A DNA stretch of 64,000 bases from Streptomyces sp. 846.5 (lineage in GTDB: Bacteria; Actinomycetota; Actinomycetes; Streptomycetales; Streptomycetaceae), in assembly GCF_004365705.1 (NCBI RefSeq), contig NZ_SOBN01000003.1, forward strand, positions 1 through 64,000. Direction: 5' to 3'. Positions 13,796 through 25,805 of this stretch are shown piece by piece. Made by a program: the position numbers and the translations under genes. The notes under the pieces were generated by a model, which was not told the origin of the DNA, did not search any database, and saw nothing but the letters and a program-made list of their open reading frames with translations. Numbering within the stretch: position 1 is the stretch's first letter; each line of letters opens with the position of its first letter.

Positions 13796-15961
13796 ATGCG
13801 TCCCGCCAGAGAACCATCGCCGTTGTCCCGCCTGTCCCGTTTGCCCGGTTTCGCCCGCTCTTCGCGCTCCCGTGCCGCCGCCCTGCTCGCCCTGCCGCTG
13901 ATCATGGCGGGCGTCGCCGCGCCGTCCGTGGCGGCCCAGGGGCGGCAGGACCCGGTGGTACTTCCGGCCACCCTCCCGGCCTGGGCCGCGCCCTCGGCGG
14001 ACCGGGGCGCGGTGGCGGAGGAGGCGCAGGTCACGGTGCGGGTCTACCTCGCCGGGCGGAACCGGGCAGGTCTCGAAGCGCTGGCGGGGGCCGTGTCCGA
14101 CCCCCACTCGCGTTCCTACGGCCACTATCTGACGCCGCACCAGCTCAAGGAGCGCTTCGGGGCGACGCGGGAGCAGGAGCAGGCCGTCCGCGGCTGGCTC
14201 ACCTCGGCCGGGTTCCGGGTCCTGGCCACCACCCCGCACTTCCTCTCCGTGCAGGGCGACGCCAAGGCTGTCCGGCACGCCTTCGGCACCCGGCTGCACT
14301 CCTTCCGCAAGGATGGCAGGAACTATCGCGCGCCCGCCGCCGCGGCCACCGTCCCCACCGCCGTCGCCTCGTCGGTGCTCGCGGTGACCGGCCTCGACGA
14401 CGCCCCGCACATCGCCCGCCCGGCGAACGCCCGCGCCGGCGCCCGCGCTGACACCCGCGCCGACGCCGATGCCCTCGCCGCGCCACGCACCGACCACAGC
14501 CGCCGTGACCTGCTGCCCCCGCCCGCGGCGGCCTTCGCCAACTCCGGCCCGTTCTCCGACTACTTCGGCGCCAACCCCGCCACCGGCACCCCGGCCGCGT
14601 ACGGCGGGATCCAGCCGTACGCGCTGCGCGGCTACACCGGCAGGCAGCTGCGCCACGCCTACGGCGTCGACAGCCCCCGGGCGACCGGCGCGGGTGTCAC
14701 CGTCGCCATCGTCGACGCCTACGACTCGCCGACCATCGGCGCTGACGCCGCCGCCTACGCCGCCGCCCACGGCGACCCCGCCTACCGTCTCGGCCAGTTG
14801 AGCCGCACCGGCCCGGAGAACTGGACCGACACCCAGGACCCGAGCGCCGCCTTCCCCAACGGCTGCGGCGCCTCCGGCTGGTACGGCGAGCAGTCGCTGG
14901 ACGTGGAGGCGGTGCACGGCGTCGCCCCCGGCGCGAACATCCTCTACTCGGCGGCCGCCTCCTGCCAGGACTCCGACCTCAGTGACGCGCTGAACCGGAT
15001 CGTCGACGGCCGGCTCGCCGACATCGTCAGCAACTCCTGGGGCGAGCCGGAGAGCGGCAGCGACCCCGCCTCCGACCCGGTCTACGACGACATCTTCATG
15101 CGCGGCGCGGCCCTGGGCATCGGCTTCTACGCCGCCACCGGCGACGACGGCGACTACAAGGCCAAGACCGGTGTCCGGGAGGTCGGCATGCCGGCCGCGC
15201 TGCCGTGGGTGACCGCGGTCGGCGGCACCTCGCTGGCCACCGACAGGAACGGCGACTACCGCTTCGAGACCGGCTGGGGCAACGACACCGCGCGGCTCGC
15301 CAAGGACGGCCGGAGCTGGCTGAAGCTCCCGGGGACGTTCACCGGCGGCGCGGGCGGCGGCACCAGCGCCCGGGTCAAGGAGCCGTCCTACCAGAACCGC
15401 GTGGTCCCCTCGGAACTCGCCAGGTCCGGGGCCACGCTCAACCGGGTCGTGCCGGACATCGCGGCCCTGGCCGACCCCGCGACCGGCTTCCTGGTCGGCC
15501 AGACCGAGACCTGGCCGGACAACACCGTCCACTACGGCGAGTACCGGATCGGCGGCACCAGCCTGGCCACCCCCGTGATCGCCGCCATCCAGGCCCTCGC
15601 CCAGCAGGCCCGGGGCGGCAGGCCGCTGGGCTTCGCCAACCCCGCGCTCTACGCCCGCTACGGCATGCCCGCCTTCCACGACGTCACCGACACCCCGCTC
15701 GGCGCCGGCACCACCCTGGCCATGGTCCGCAAGGACTTCCACAACGGCGCCAACGCGGACGACGGAATCGACACCACGCTGCGGACCATGGGCCACGACT
15801 CCTCGCTGCACGCCGTCACCGGCTTCGACGACGTGACCGGTCTCGGCACACCCACGGCGCAGTACCTGGCCTCCTACCTGCCGACCTCCCCCGTCGTCCG
15901 CCCCGTCGCCGCCCCCGTCGCCGGCAGGACGCACGGCGTCATCGGGGCGCCTCAGCGCTAG
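13796..15961 (+). CDS. secreted sedolisin (S53) family serine-carboxyl protease
   Basis: A 721-residue precursor. It has a twin-Arg-poor Sec-type signal (hydrophobic core AAALLALPLIMAGVAAPSVA) and a pro-kumamolisin propeptide (SYGHYLTPHQLKERFGATRE). The catalytic domain follows from about residue 265. GEQSLDVEAVHG carries the Glu and Asp of the S53 triad (E-x3-D), VSNSWGEPE the oxyanion region, and IGGTSLATPVIAA the catalytic Ser. DVTGLG near the end contributes to the calcium site. It acts outside the cell, usually at acidic pH. GAGAGG lies five bases before the ATG. It is divergent from the haem protein operon, with a 370-base gap. The chain continues about 50 residues after the catalytic core without an extra domain. 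Confidence 0.93.
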   Translation: MRPAREPSPLSRLSRLPGFARSSRSRAAALLALPLIMAGVAAPSVAAQGRQDPVVLPATLPAWAAPSADRGAVAEEAQVTVRVYLAGRNRAGLEALAGAVSDPHSRSYGHYLTPHQLKERFGATREQEQAVRGWLTSAGFRVLATTPHFLSVQGDAKAVRHAFGTRLHSFRKDGRNYRAPAAAATVPTAVASSVLAVTGLDDAPHIARPANARAGARADTRADADALAAPRTDHSRRDLLPPPAAAFANSGPFSDYFGANPATGTPAAYGGIQPYALRGYTGRQLRHAYGVDSPRATGAGVTVAIVDAYDSPTIGADAAAYAAAHGDPAYRLGQLSRTGPENWTDTQDPSAAFPNGCGASGWYGEQSLDVEAVHGVAPGANILYSAAASCQDSDLSDALNRIVDGRLADIVSNSWGEPESGSDPASDPVYDDIFMRGAALGIGFYAATGDDGDYKAKTGVREVGMPAALPWVTAVGGTSLATDRNGDYRFETGWGNDTARLAKDGRSWLKLPGTFTGGAGGGTSARVKEPSYQNRVVPSELARSGATLNRVVPDIAALADPATGFLVGQTETWPDNTVHYGEYRIGGTSLATPVIAAIQALAQQARGGRPLGFANPALYARYGMPAFHDVTDTPLGAGTTLAMVRKDFHNGANADDGIDTTLRTMGHDSSLHAVTGFDDVTGLGTPTAQYLASYLPTSPVVRPVAAPVAGRTHGVIGAPQR

Positions 15962-16046
15962 CCCGGCAGAACCGCCCGGCGGCAGCGGTCATGCAGCGCG
16001 GCTGAGGGGCGGGCGAGCGGATCCGGCACTGCGGTACCCTGTGCCC

Positions 16047-16085
16047 ATGCGATCCGTGCGCCTGCTTCTTAGCCGGCCGCGCTGA
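16047..16085 (+). CDS. leuS leader peptide (MRSVRLLLSRPR)
   Basis: Twelve codons from the ATG at 16047 to TGA at 16083-16085 contain three consecutive Leu codons, CTG CTT CTT. CTT is rare in this GC-rich genome. A nested hairpin begins at the stop codon and a terminator hairpin follows, before leucyl-tRNA synthetase. This is the layout of ribosome-mediated attenuation: stalling on Leu codons when charged tRNA-Leu is short would prevent termination. No ribosome-binding site stands out upstream of the ATG, so it may be leaderless. Confidence 0.7.
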   Translation: MRSVRLLLSRPR

Positions 16086-16152
16086 CGAGGACCGGCTTCA
16101 GGCCGGAGTCAGCGTGGCGACCCCTCATGTAGAGGGGTCTTTCTGCGTTTTT
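16080..16152 (+). terminator. attenuator upstream of leuS
   Basis: A nested hairpin pairs CGCTGAC (16080-16086) with GTCAGCG (16108-16114) and inside it CCGGC (16092-16096) with GCCGG (16102-16106). CCGGCC (16073-16078), just after the Leu codons, can instead pair with GGCCGG (16101-16106). Then GACCCCTC (16119-16126) pairs with GAGGGGTC (16132-16139), followed by TTTCTGCGTTTTT, a proper intrinsic terminator, rare in this genome type. Confidence 0.72.
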
Positions 16153-16212
16153 GAACTGTTTGCACAGTCGGAGCAGTCGGCAGCGAGCAACCCCTGATGG
16201 AGTCTGAGGACG

Positions 16213-19122
<2,910 letters not shown>

Positions 19123-19142
19123 CGCACGTGACGGGCCGAGGC

Positions 19143-19172
19143 TCAGGGGGATCCCGTTCGGGGTCCCCCTGA
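19143..19172. terminator. terminator after leuS
   Basis: Thirteen-base arms at 19143-19155 and 19160-19172 pair with one G-U wobble around a GTTC loop, 20 bases after the leuS stop codon. Confidence 0.75.
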
Positions 19173-19262
19173 CCTTTCCCTGGCTTTCGCCGTTCGCGGC
19201 CGGATCCGGTAGGCGGGCGGGTGTGCACGGCTTACCGTGGGGGAGAGCCTGGGAGGAAACCC

Positions 19263-19838
19263 GTGGAACTGTTGGTCGTGCTGATCGGACTGCTCGTCCT
19301 GCTGGCGGGCACGGTCGTCGGCGTGGCGGCGCTGGCCGTCGTCAAGACGAAGCGGGCGGTGGCGAAGGCCGCCCCGCAGGCGCGGCGGGCGGTCGAGGAC
19401 GTCGGGATCAAGGCCAGGTCGCTGACCCGGGGCGGGGTGCAGGGCAGGGTGTCCGCGCTGCGGGCCGAGGTCAGGGCGGCGCTGGCGGCCTCGCGCCGGG
19501 TGCTGGAGGCCGGCGCGGTGGAGGACGCCCAGCTGGACGACGCGATGGCACTGCTCGGCCGTTTGGAGGGACACGCCGCGGTGCTCGACGGCGAACTGCG
19601 GCTGCTGGAGCGGGAACCCGAGCTCAGCAGGGTCGAGGCACGGTTCGCGGTGGCGAAGGAGCGCGGTGAGCGGATCGTCCATCTCGCGTCCTCGCTGCGC
19701 TGGGCCGCCCAGGACCGGCTGCACCGCTTCGCCGACGAGGACCTGGTGCGGCTGGGCGAGGAGTGCGAGGCTGAGGCCGGTGCGCTGCGGCACTGGACGC
19801 CGGTCGAGGACCTGACCGCAAAGCGCTTGCCCGGCTAG
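19263..19838 (+). CDS. membrane-anchored coiled-coil protein of unknown function
   Basis: A 191-residue protein from the GTG at 19263, with GGGAGG about six bases upstream. Residues 2-25 form one transmembrane segment (LLVVLIGLLVLLAGTVVGVA). The rest is a charged, Ala- and Arg-rich helical domain with heptad-like spacing (LRAEVRAALAASRRVLEAGA, LLGRLEGHAAVLDGELRLLE). No enzyme motif is visible. It is a conserved-looking neighbour of leuS and DegV in streptomycetes; function unknown. Confidence 0.75.
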   Translation: MELLVVLIGLLVLLAGTVVGVAALAVVKTKRAVAKAAPQARRAVEDVGIKARSLTRGGVQGRVSALRAEVRAALAASRRVLEAGAVEDAQLDDAMALLGRLEGHAAVLDGELRLLEREPELSRVEARFAVAKERGERIVHLASSLRWAAQDRLHRFADEDLVRLGEECEAEAGALRHWTPVEDLTAKRLPG

Positions 19839-19895
19839 TGTCAACAGGGGTTTCGGCCCTGTCCCTGGTAGGTCCTGGCAGGTAATCTCCCCGAT

Positions 19896-20735
19896 ATGCC
19901 CGTCGCTCTGGTCACCGATTCCACCGCCTACCTCCCGGACGAGGCGGTAGCGCGGTACGGCATCGACGTGGTGCCGCTGAGCGTGGTGGTGGGCGACCGG
20001 GTGCTGGCGGAGGGGATAGAGGTCACCCCGGGGGACGTGGCCGACGCCCTGCGGAGAAAAGTGCAGGTCACAACGTCGCGGCCGAACCCGGAGGCCTTCG
20101 CGGCGGCGTACCGGGCTGCCGCCGAGCGGGGCGCCGAGGGCGTGGTCTCGCTGCATCTGTCGGCGGAGCTGTCCGGCACCTACGAGGCGGCGGTGCTGGC
20201 CGCCGAGGCCGCGGAGATCCCGGTGCGGGTGGTGGACACCCGGATGGTCGCGATGGCGCTGGGCTACTGCGTGCTGACCGCCGCCGAGGTGGCCGGTCAC
20301 GGCGGCGGGATCGACGAGGTCGCCTCCGCGGCGGAGAAGCGGGCCGGGGCCACCACCGGGTTCTTCTACGTGGACACCCTGGAGTACCTGCGGCGCGGCG
20401 GACGGATCGGCGCGGCCCGGGCGATGCTGGGATCGGCGCTCGCGGTCAAACCGCTGCTGCACCTCTCCGGTGGCCGGATCGAGCCGCTGGAGAAGGTGCG
20501 CACCTCCAGCCGGGCCATCGCGCGGCTGGAGGAGATAGCGATACACCAGGCCGGCGCGGGCGAGGTCGACCTGGCGGTGCACCACCTGGCGGCGGAGGCC
20601 GGGGCACGGCAGCTTGCCGAGCGGCTGCGGGAGCGGGTTCCCGGGCTGCGGGAGCTGTATGTCGGCGAGGTGGGCGCGGTGATCGGGGCGCATGTGGGGC
20701 CCGGTCTGCTGGCAGTCGTCGTCTCCCCGCGCTGA
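19896..20735 (+). CDS. DegV family fatty-acid-binding protein
   Basis: A 279-residue EDD-fold protein. It starts with the typical VALVTDSTAYLP. TTSRPNPEAF is the Thr-Ser motif that holds the fatty-acid head group, and VSLHLSAELSGTYEAA is the second signature. The C-terminal subdomain has FYVDTLEYLRRGGRIG and ALAVKPLLHLSGGRIEPLEK, again typical. Relatives bind a fatty acid and in some bacteria (FakB) present it to a kinase, but no FakA homologue is next to it here. It precedes comEA, as in related genomes. Confidence 0.93.
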   Translation: MPVALVTDSTAYLPDEAVARYGIDVVPLSVVVGDRVLAEGIEVTPGDVADALRRKVQVTTSRPNPEAFAAAYRAAAERGAEGVVSLHLSAELSGTYEAAVLAAEAAEIPVRVVDTRMVAMALGYCVLTAAEVAGHGGGIDEVASAAEKRAGATTGFFYVDTLEYLRRGGRIGAARAMLGSALAVKPLLHLSGGRIEPLEKVRTSSRAIARLEEIAIHQAGAGEVDLAVHHLAAEAGARQLAERLRERVPGLRELYVGEVGAVIGAHVGPGLLAVVVSPR

Positions 20736-20838
20736 GTTTCACCCCTGCGGGTGAGCAGGTTCTGCACACCCCCGGGTTTGTCCACAGGGCGTCAGCGGGC
20801 GTGCGGCGGGCGGCTTTCACCGGTCTAACGTCGGCCCC

Positions 20839-21672
20839 ATGAGGACCTTGACGCGGGACCGCGACACCACGACAGAGCTGGTACGGCAGCGCATGGACGC
20901 GCTGTTCGACCCCGTGCCCATGGGGCGTGGACGGGAGGAGGCGGCAGCAGCGCCGCCGCCGGTGCCGTCAGCTCTGCCGCCGCCTGCGCCGCCGCCTGCG
21001 CCGCCTCCGCGGCCGGCGTCCCTGTCGGTACGGCGGCGGCTGCCGTTGGCCGTGCAGGAGCGGCTGGACCTGGACCGGAGGGCTGTGGTCGGCCTGTCGG
21101 TGCTGCTGGTGCTCGGCGTCGGATACGGGGCGCAGCAGTTCTGGGCCGGGCGGCCGGAACCGGTCGCCGTGCCGACGGCCGAGGCCGGCGCCGCCCCTTC
21201 GCCGTCGGCATCACCGTTGCCGTCCGGCCGGTCGTCGGCCCTGGCGCCCTCGGCGGCGGGCGGCGGGGTGGTCGTCGACGTCGCCGGACGGGTCCGGGAG
21301 CCGGGAGTGCGCACGCTGCCGGCCGGAGCGCGGGTCCAGGACGCGCTGAAGGCCGCCGGGGGAGCGGCGCCGGGGACGGATCTGACCGGGCTGAATCTGG
21401 CGCGTCGGCTGAACGACGGCGAGGAGATCATCGTCGGCGCCGCTCCGGCTGCCGCCGCGGGCTCCAACGGCCGCCCGGCCGGTCCGCTCAGCCTGAACTC
21501 GGCGACGGTCGAGCAGTTGGACGCTATGCCCGGCATCGGTCCGGTGCTGGCGCAGCGGATCATCCAGTACCGGGAGCAGCACGGTGGATTCACCTCGGTC
21601 GACCAGTTGCGCAAGGTCAGCGGGTTCGGCGAGCGCAGGCTCGCCGACCTGCGGGCCAAGCTCCAGCCATGA
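20839..21672 (+). CDS. comEA: ComEA family helix-hairpin-helix DNA-binding protein
   Basis: A 277-residue protein. A Pro/Ala-rich cytoplasmic N-terminus of about 75 residues is followed by one transmembrane helix (AVVGLSVLLVLGVGYGAQ), a linker rich in Pro and Ser, an SLBB domain (VVDVAGRVREPGVRTLPAGA) and a C-terminal double helix-hairpin-helix (LNSATVEQLDAMPGIGPVLA, then VDQLRKVSGFGERRL). In competent bacteria ComEA binds incoming DNA at the cell surface. Streptomycetes are not known to be naturally competent, so its job here is uncertain. It overlaps comEC by ATGA, so the two are cotranslated. Confidence 0.93.
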   Translation: MRTLTRDRDTTTELVRQRMDALFDPVPMGRGREEAAAAPPPVPSALPPPAPPPAPPPRPASLSVRRRLPLAVQERLDLDRRAVVGLSVLLVLGVGYGAQQFWAGRPEPVAVPTAEAGAAPSPSASPLPSGRSSALAPSAAGGGVVVDVAGRVREPGVRTLPAGARVQDALKAAGGAAPGTDLTGLNLARRLNDGEEIIVGAAPAAAAGSNGRPAGPLSLNSATVEQLDAMPGIGPVLAQRIIQYREQHGGFTSVDQLRKVSGFGERRLADLRAKLQP

Positions 21673-24062
21673 GCGGCACGGGAGCGGGTCCGCAGGATCA
21701 GGCGAAGGCGCCTCCCGACCTGCGGCTGGTCGGGCCCGCGCTGGTGGTGTGGGCGACGACGGCCGTGGTGCTGGGGGCCGGTCCCGGCGCGGTGCTGTGG
21801 GGCGTCGCCGGAGTGGCCGTCACGGTGTGCGGGGCGGTGCTGCTGCTCTGGTCGGGACGGGGATCCCGGGGCCGTCAGCTCGCCGCGCTGCTGCTGAGCG
21901 TCGGCGCCGCGGTGGTGGCCGCGACGCTGGCGACGGCTGATCTGCACCGGGGGCCGCTGCCGGGGCTGGCTCGGCGTCAGGCCGTGGTGGAGGTCGGGCT
22001 GACGGTCACCAAGGACCCCCGGGAGGGCGCGGGCGGCGGCTCGGCGCCGTATGTCGTGGTCCGGGCGACCGTCGACCGGGTCGAGGGCATGTCGGTGCGG
22101 ACACCGGTCACCGTGCTGGCCGAGGGTTCCGAGGCCGGACGCTGGCTGGCGCTGCTGCCGTCGACCCGGCTGACCGTGTCAGGACGGCTGCACACGGTGG
22201 AGGGCGGGGACGTCGCCGCGCTACTGGTCGTCCGTGGGCCGCCGGAGGTGGTAGCTGGTCCTGACCCGGTGCAGCGGGCCGCCGGGGCGCTGCGGGCCGG
22301 GCTGCGGTCGGCGGCGGTGCCGCTGGACGCCGACCCCAGGGCGCTGCTGCCGGGCCTGGTCGTGGGCGACACCAGCGCGGTGCCGCCGGATCTGGAGGAG
22401 GCATTCAAGGCGACCGATCTTGCGCACATCACTGCTGTATCGGGTGCAAATTTGAGCATCGTCCTGGTGCTGCTGGTCGGGGCGGCGGCGCGGGCCCGGA
22501 CGGTGGAGCGCGGTGGGCTGGCGGCCCGGGTGGGGCTGCCGCTGCGGGTCACGGCCGGCTGCGGGGCGGCGCTGACGGTGGGGTTCGTCATCCTCTGCCG
22601 CCCGGACCCCAGCGTGCTGCGGGCCGCGGCCACCGGCCTGATCATGCTGCTGGCGCTGGCCACCGGCCGTCGTACGGCCCCACTGGCCGCCCTGGCCGGG
22701 GCGACCTTGCTGCTGATGCTGGTGGATCCCTGGCTCGCCCGCTCCTACGGCTTCGCCCTGTCGGCCGTAGCCACGGCCGGGCTGCTGACGCTGGGGCCGC
22801 GCTGGGCCGAGGCTCTCACCCGCCGGGGCTGGCCGGCCTGGGCGGCCGAGGCACTGGCCTGCGCGGCGGCCGCGCAAGTGCTGTGCGGTCCGGTGCTGGT
22901 GGCGAAGGCGGCGAGGGTGAGCCTGGTGGCCATCCCGTGCAATCTGCTGGCGGAGGCGGCGGTCGCCCCGGCCACGCTGCTGGGCTTTGCGGCGCTGGCC
23001 ACCGCGCCGGTGTCGATGGGCGCGGCGGAGTTCCTCGCCTGGCTGGCCTCCTTTCCCACCGAGTGGATCATCGCACTCGCCCGCTTCGCCGCCGCTCTGC
23101 CCGGCGCCGAGGTCGCCTGGCCCGGCGGCTGGGGCGGCGCGGCCCTGCTGGCCGCGGTGACCTGCGCGGCAGTGGCCTGCCTGCCGGTGCTTCGGCACCG
23201 TCCGGTCGCGGTGGGGCTGGCGCTGTCGCTGCTGGCGGTGCTGCTGCGGCCGGCGCCGCTGACCCGGCTGGTGACCGGCTGGCCGCCGGACCACTGGCGG
23301 GTCGTCATGTGCTCGGTGGGGCAGGGCGACGCGGAGGTGGTCTCGGCCGGGGACGGCTCGGCGCTGGTGATCGACGCAGGCCCGGACCCGCACGCGGTGG
23401 ACCAGTGCCTCCGAAGCCTGGGCGTCGTCCGGATCCCGCTGCTCCTCCTCACACACGACCACGCGGACCACGTCGAGGGCCTGCCCGGGGTGCTCCACGA
23501 CCGTCAGGTGGGCGCGATCGAGACCACGCCCAGCCAGGACCCGCCCGGCGAGTGGGCCAGGATCCGCCGCTGGGCCGGCCAGGCCCGGGTCCCACTGCTC
23601 ACCGCCGCCGCAGGCGAGAGCCGCAGCCTCGGCGGTCTGCGCTGGCAGGTGCTGTGGCCTGACGGCCCGTTGGACGCCGCCGTCCGCGGCCCCAACAACG
23701 CCAGCGTCGCCCTGCTGGTCACCGCCCCGGGCCTGCGGATGGCCTTCCTGGGCGACCTGGAGCCCCCGGCCCAGTCCCGTCTCCTCGAACATCTGGACGC
23801 TTACCCCGGCCTGCGCCGGCTGGACGTGCTCAAGGTCGCCCACCACGGTTCCGCGAAACAGGACCCCGACCTGATCCGCGCCCTGGCCCCCCGGCTGGCC
23901 CTGATCTCCTGCGGCGTCGGCAACTCCTACGGCCACCCCGCCCCCGCCACCCTCTCGCTGCTCCGCTCCCTCGGCGCCACCGTCCTGCGCACCGACGTCC
24001 AGGGCGACCTCGCGGTCCTGGACACCGGCGGCCGGCTGTCCGTGGCGACCCACGGCCCATGA
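21669..24062 (+). CDS. comEC: ComEC/Rec2 family DNA-channel protein with metallo-beta-lactamase domain
   Basis: A 797-residue polytopic protein. N-terminal helices and an OB-like DUF4131 segment (VEVGLTVTKDPREGAG) are followed by the competence domain with ITAVSGANLSIVLVLLVG and many membrane helices to about residue 530. The C-terminal soluble part is a metallo-beta-lactamase-like domain with VGQGDAEVV, the metal motif LLLTHDHADHVEGLPG, and VAHHGSAKQDPD. In competent species it forms the inner-membrane DNA channel. The start overlaps comEA and the stop overlaps the next small gene, both by ATGA, so the three form one translationally coupled operon. Confidence 0.95.
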   Translation: MSGTGAGPQDQAKAPPDLRLVGPALVVWATTAVVLGAGPGAVLWGVAGVAVTVCGAVLLLWSGRGSRGRQLAALLLSVGAAVVAATLATADLHRGPLPGLARRQAVVEVGLTVTKDPREGAGGGSAPYVVVRATVDRVEGMSVRTPVTVLAEGSEAGRWLALLPSTRLTVSGRLHTVEGGDVAALLVVRGPPEVVAGPDPVQRAAGALRAGLRSAAVPLDADPRALLPGLVVGDTSAVPPDLEEAFKATDLAHITAVSGANLSIVLVLLVGAAARARTVERGGLAARVGLPLRVTAGCGAALTVGFVILCRPDPSVLRAAATGLIMLLALATGRRTAPLAALAGATLLLMLVDPWLARSYGFALSAVATAGLLTLGPRWAEALTRRGWPAWAAEALACAAAAQVLCGPVLVAKAARVSLVAIPCNLLAEAAVAPATLLGFAALATAPVSMGAAEFLAWLASFPTEWIIALARFAAALPGAEVAWPGGWGGAALLAAVTCAAVACLPVLRHRPVAVGLALSLLAVLLRPAPLTRLVTGWPPDHWRVVMCSVGQGDAEVVSAGDGSALVIDAGPDPHAVDQCLRSLGVVRIPLLLLTHDHADHVEGLPGVLHDRQVGAIETTPSQDPPGEWARIRRWAGQARVPLLTAAAGESRSLGGLRWQVLWPDGPLDAAVRGPNNASVALLVTAPGLRMAFLGDLEPPAQSRLLEHLDAYPGLRRLDVLKVAHHGSAKQDPDLIRALAPRLALISCGVGNSYGHPAPATLSLLRSLGATVLRTDVQGDLAVLDTGGRLSVATHGP

Positions 24063-24340
24063 GCGATAATCCCTGGGTGCACAACGATCACGATCCCTTC
24101 GTCCTGGTCCTCCCCGACCGCGATGCAGCCGAGGCCGTCGCCGAGCGGTTGACGGAGGAGCACCCCGCGCTGCCGGAGCCCGAACTGCACCGGGAGGCAC
24201 TGGCGGGGGAGGACGACGCCGAGGACGCCCAGTGGCTGGTCGTGCTGCACCCGCCGCTCCCCGCAGGCCTCACCACGGCGGACCTCGACGCCCTGGCTGC
24301 CGCCGAGGACGGCTGGCTGGAGGGCTACCACCCGGAGTGA
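24059..24340 (+). CDS. small acidic protein coupled to comEC, unknown function
   Basis: A 93-residue acidic protein starting MSDNPWVHNDHDPFVLVLPD, with about a quarter of residues Asp or Glu. The pattern FVLVLPDRDAAEAVAERL and QWLVVLHPPLPA suggests a small alpha/beta (ferredoxin-like) fold. No catalytic motif is seen. Its ATG overlaps the comEC stop, so it is translated with comEC. No family assignment can be made beyond its position. Confidence 0.75.
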   Translation: MSDNPWVHNDHDPFVLVLPDRDAAEAVAERLTEEHPALPEPELHREALAGEDDAEDAQWLVVLHPPLPAGLTTADLDALAAAEDGWLEGYHPE

Positions 24341-24376
24341 GCGGCGTTGTCAGCACCTGCCACTAGGCTGACCCCG

Positions 24377-25360
24377 ATGCCCAGGAAACCAGCCGATGAC
24401 CTGCTCGCTCCGCTGACGGTGGTCGTCGGCCAGGAGGAGCTGCTGCTCGACCGCGCCGTCGCGCAGACCACGACCGCCGCCCGCCAGGCCGACCCGGACA
24501 CGGACGTCCGGGACCTGCAGCCGGGCGCGCTGCAGCCCGGCATGCTCAGCGAGCTCACCAGCCCGTCGCTGTTCTCCGAACGCAAGGTGATCGTCGTCCG
24601 GGCCGCGCAGGACCTCGCCGCCGACACCGTCAAGGAGATCAAGACCTACCTCGACGACCCGGCGCCCGAGGTGATGCTGGTCCTGGTGCACGCCGGCGGC
24701 GCCAAGGGCAAGGGACTGCTGGACGCGGCCAAGAAGGCCGGGGCCCGGGAGGTCGCCTGCCCCAAGCTCGGCAAACCGGCCGAGAAGCTGGCCTTTGTCC
24801 GCGCCGAGTTCCGGGTGACCGGCCGTTCGGCCACCGAGGACGCCTGCAAGGCTCTGCTCGACGCGGTCGGCAGCGACCTCCGCGAGCTGGCGTCGGCCTG
24901 CAGCCAGCTGGCCGCCGACACCGAGGGCACGATCGACGAGACCGTCGTCGCCCGCTACTACACCGGCCGTGCCGAGTCCTCCGGCTTCCAGGTCGCCGAC
25001 CTGGCCGTCACCGGCCGCACCGCCGAGGCCCTGGGCCAGCTCCGCTGGGCCCTGGCGGTGGGGGAGAAGCCCACCGGCATCGTCTTCGCCCTGGCCTCGG
25101 GCGTCCGCGCGATCGGCAGGGTCGCCACCGCGGACCGCGGCATGCGCCCCGGCGACCTGGCTCGCGAGCTGGGCATGCCGCCCTGGAAGATCGACCGGGT
25201 CCGCCAGCAGCTCCGCGGCTGGAGTGGCGACGGCGTGGCCGCCGCCCTGCGCGCCATCGCCGACGCCGACGCCGCCGTCAAGGGCGGCTCCGGCGACCCG
25301 GCCTACGCCCTGGAACAGTGCGTCGTAGCCGTCTCCCACGCCGCCCGCTCCCAACGCTGA
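24377..25360 (+). CDS. holA: DNA polymerase III subunit delta
   Basis: A clamp-loader subunit that opens the sliding clamp. From the ATG at 24377 the protein has 327 residues, the usual size. The N-terminal fold shows PLTVVVGQEELLLDRAV and LFSERKVIVVRAAQDL, and the middle has AKGKGLLDAAKKAGAREV. The C-terminal helical collar includes SSGFQVADLAVTGRTAEALG and MPPWKIDRVRQQLRGW. As expected of delta, the AAA-like domain lacks a Walker A loop. It lies 36 bases after the small acidic gene and ends at a strong terminator. Confidence 0.95.
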   Translation: MPRKPADDLLAPLTVVVGQEELLLDRAVAQTTTAARQADPDTDVRDLQPGALQPGMLSELTSPSLFSERKVIVVRAAQDLAADTVKEIKTYLDDPAPEVMLVLVHAGGAKGKGLLDAAKKAGAREVACPKLGKPAEKLAFVRAEFRVTGRSATEDACKALLDAVGSDLRELASACSQLAADTEGTIDETVVARYYTGRAESSGFQVADLAVTGRTAEALGQLRWALAVGEKPTGIVFALASGVRAIGRVATADRGMRPGDLARELGMPPWKIDRVRQQLRGWSGDGVAAALRAIADADAAVKGGSGDPAYALEQCVVAVSHAARSQR

Positions 25361-25362
25361 CG

Positions 25363-25403
25363 CACAAGGGCCCCGCCTCGAAGAACGAGGCGGGGCCCTT
25401 GTG
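25363..25403. terminator. perfect 18-base hairpin terminator after holA
   Basis: Arms 25363-25380 and 25386-25403 are exact complements around an AAGAA loop, starting two bases after the holA stop codon. It separates holA from the convergent rpsT. Confidence 0.88.
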
Positions 25404-25538
25404 TCGTCTGAAGCCTTCAAACGGCACCGCACCCGCGTGGCGAACGCAGGCCGCGTGCGGTGCAGGGGTGTCGTACGGAGTCCGGGTAGAGGGCCGGACG
25501 GTTTCCGTTCGACGGGAACAGATCAATGCAAGGAGCTG

Positions 25539-25805
25539 TCAGCCCTGCAGAGCCGAGACCTTGGCGCTGAGCGCCGACTTCTTGTTGGCGGCCTGGTTCT
25601 TGTGGATGACGCCCTTGCTGGCGGCCTTGTCGAGCTTCTTGTTGGCCTCGCGGGTCAGCGCGGTGGCCTTCTCGAAGTCGCCGGCCTCCACGGCCTCACG
25701 GGCCTTGCGGATCGCGGTCTTCAGCGAGGACTTGACAGCCTTGTTGCGCTGACGAGCCTTCTCGTTGGTCTTGATGCGCTTGATCTGGGACTTGATGTTC
25801 GCCAC
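25539..25805 (-). CDS. rpsT: 30S ribosomal protein S20
   Basis: An 88-residue, Lys/Arg/Ala-rich helical protein that binds 16S rRNA early in small-subunit assembly. [20 protein letters not shown] is the diagnostic start and [15 protein letters not shown] the conserved C-terminal helix. It is transcribed opposite to holA and lepA, as in other streptomycetes. The short upstream region up to the monooxygenase-like gene at 25947 would hold its promoter. Confidence 0.98.
   Translation of the reverse strand: MANIKSQIKRIKTNEKARQRNKAVKSSLKTAIRKAREAVEAGDFEKATALTREANKKLDKAASKGVIHKNQAANKKSALSAKVSALQG

Noticed and set aside
13766-15934. 722-codon frame antisense to the sedolisin gene
   Set aside because: Gly/Val/Arg-rich composition without motifs; the plus-strand frame has a signal peptide, propeptide and S53 active-site motifs.
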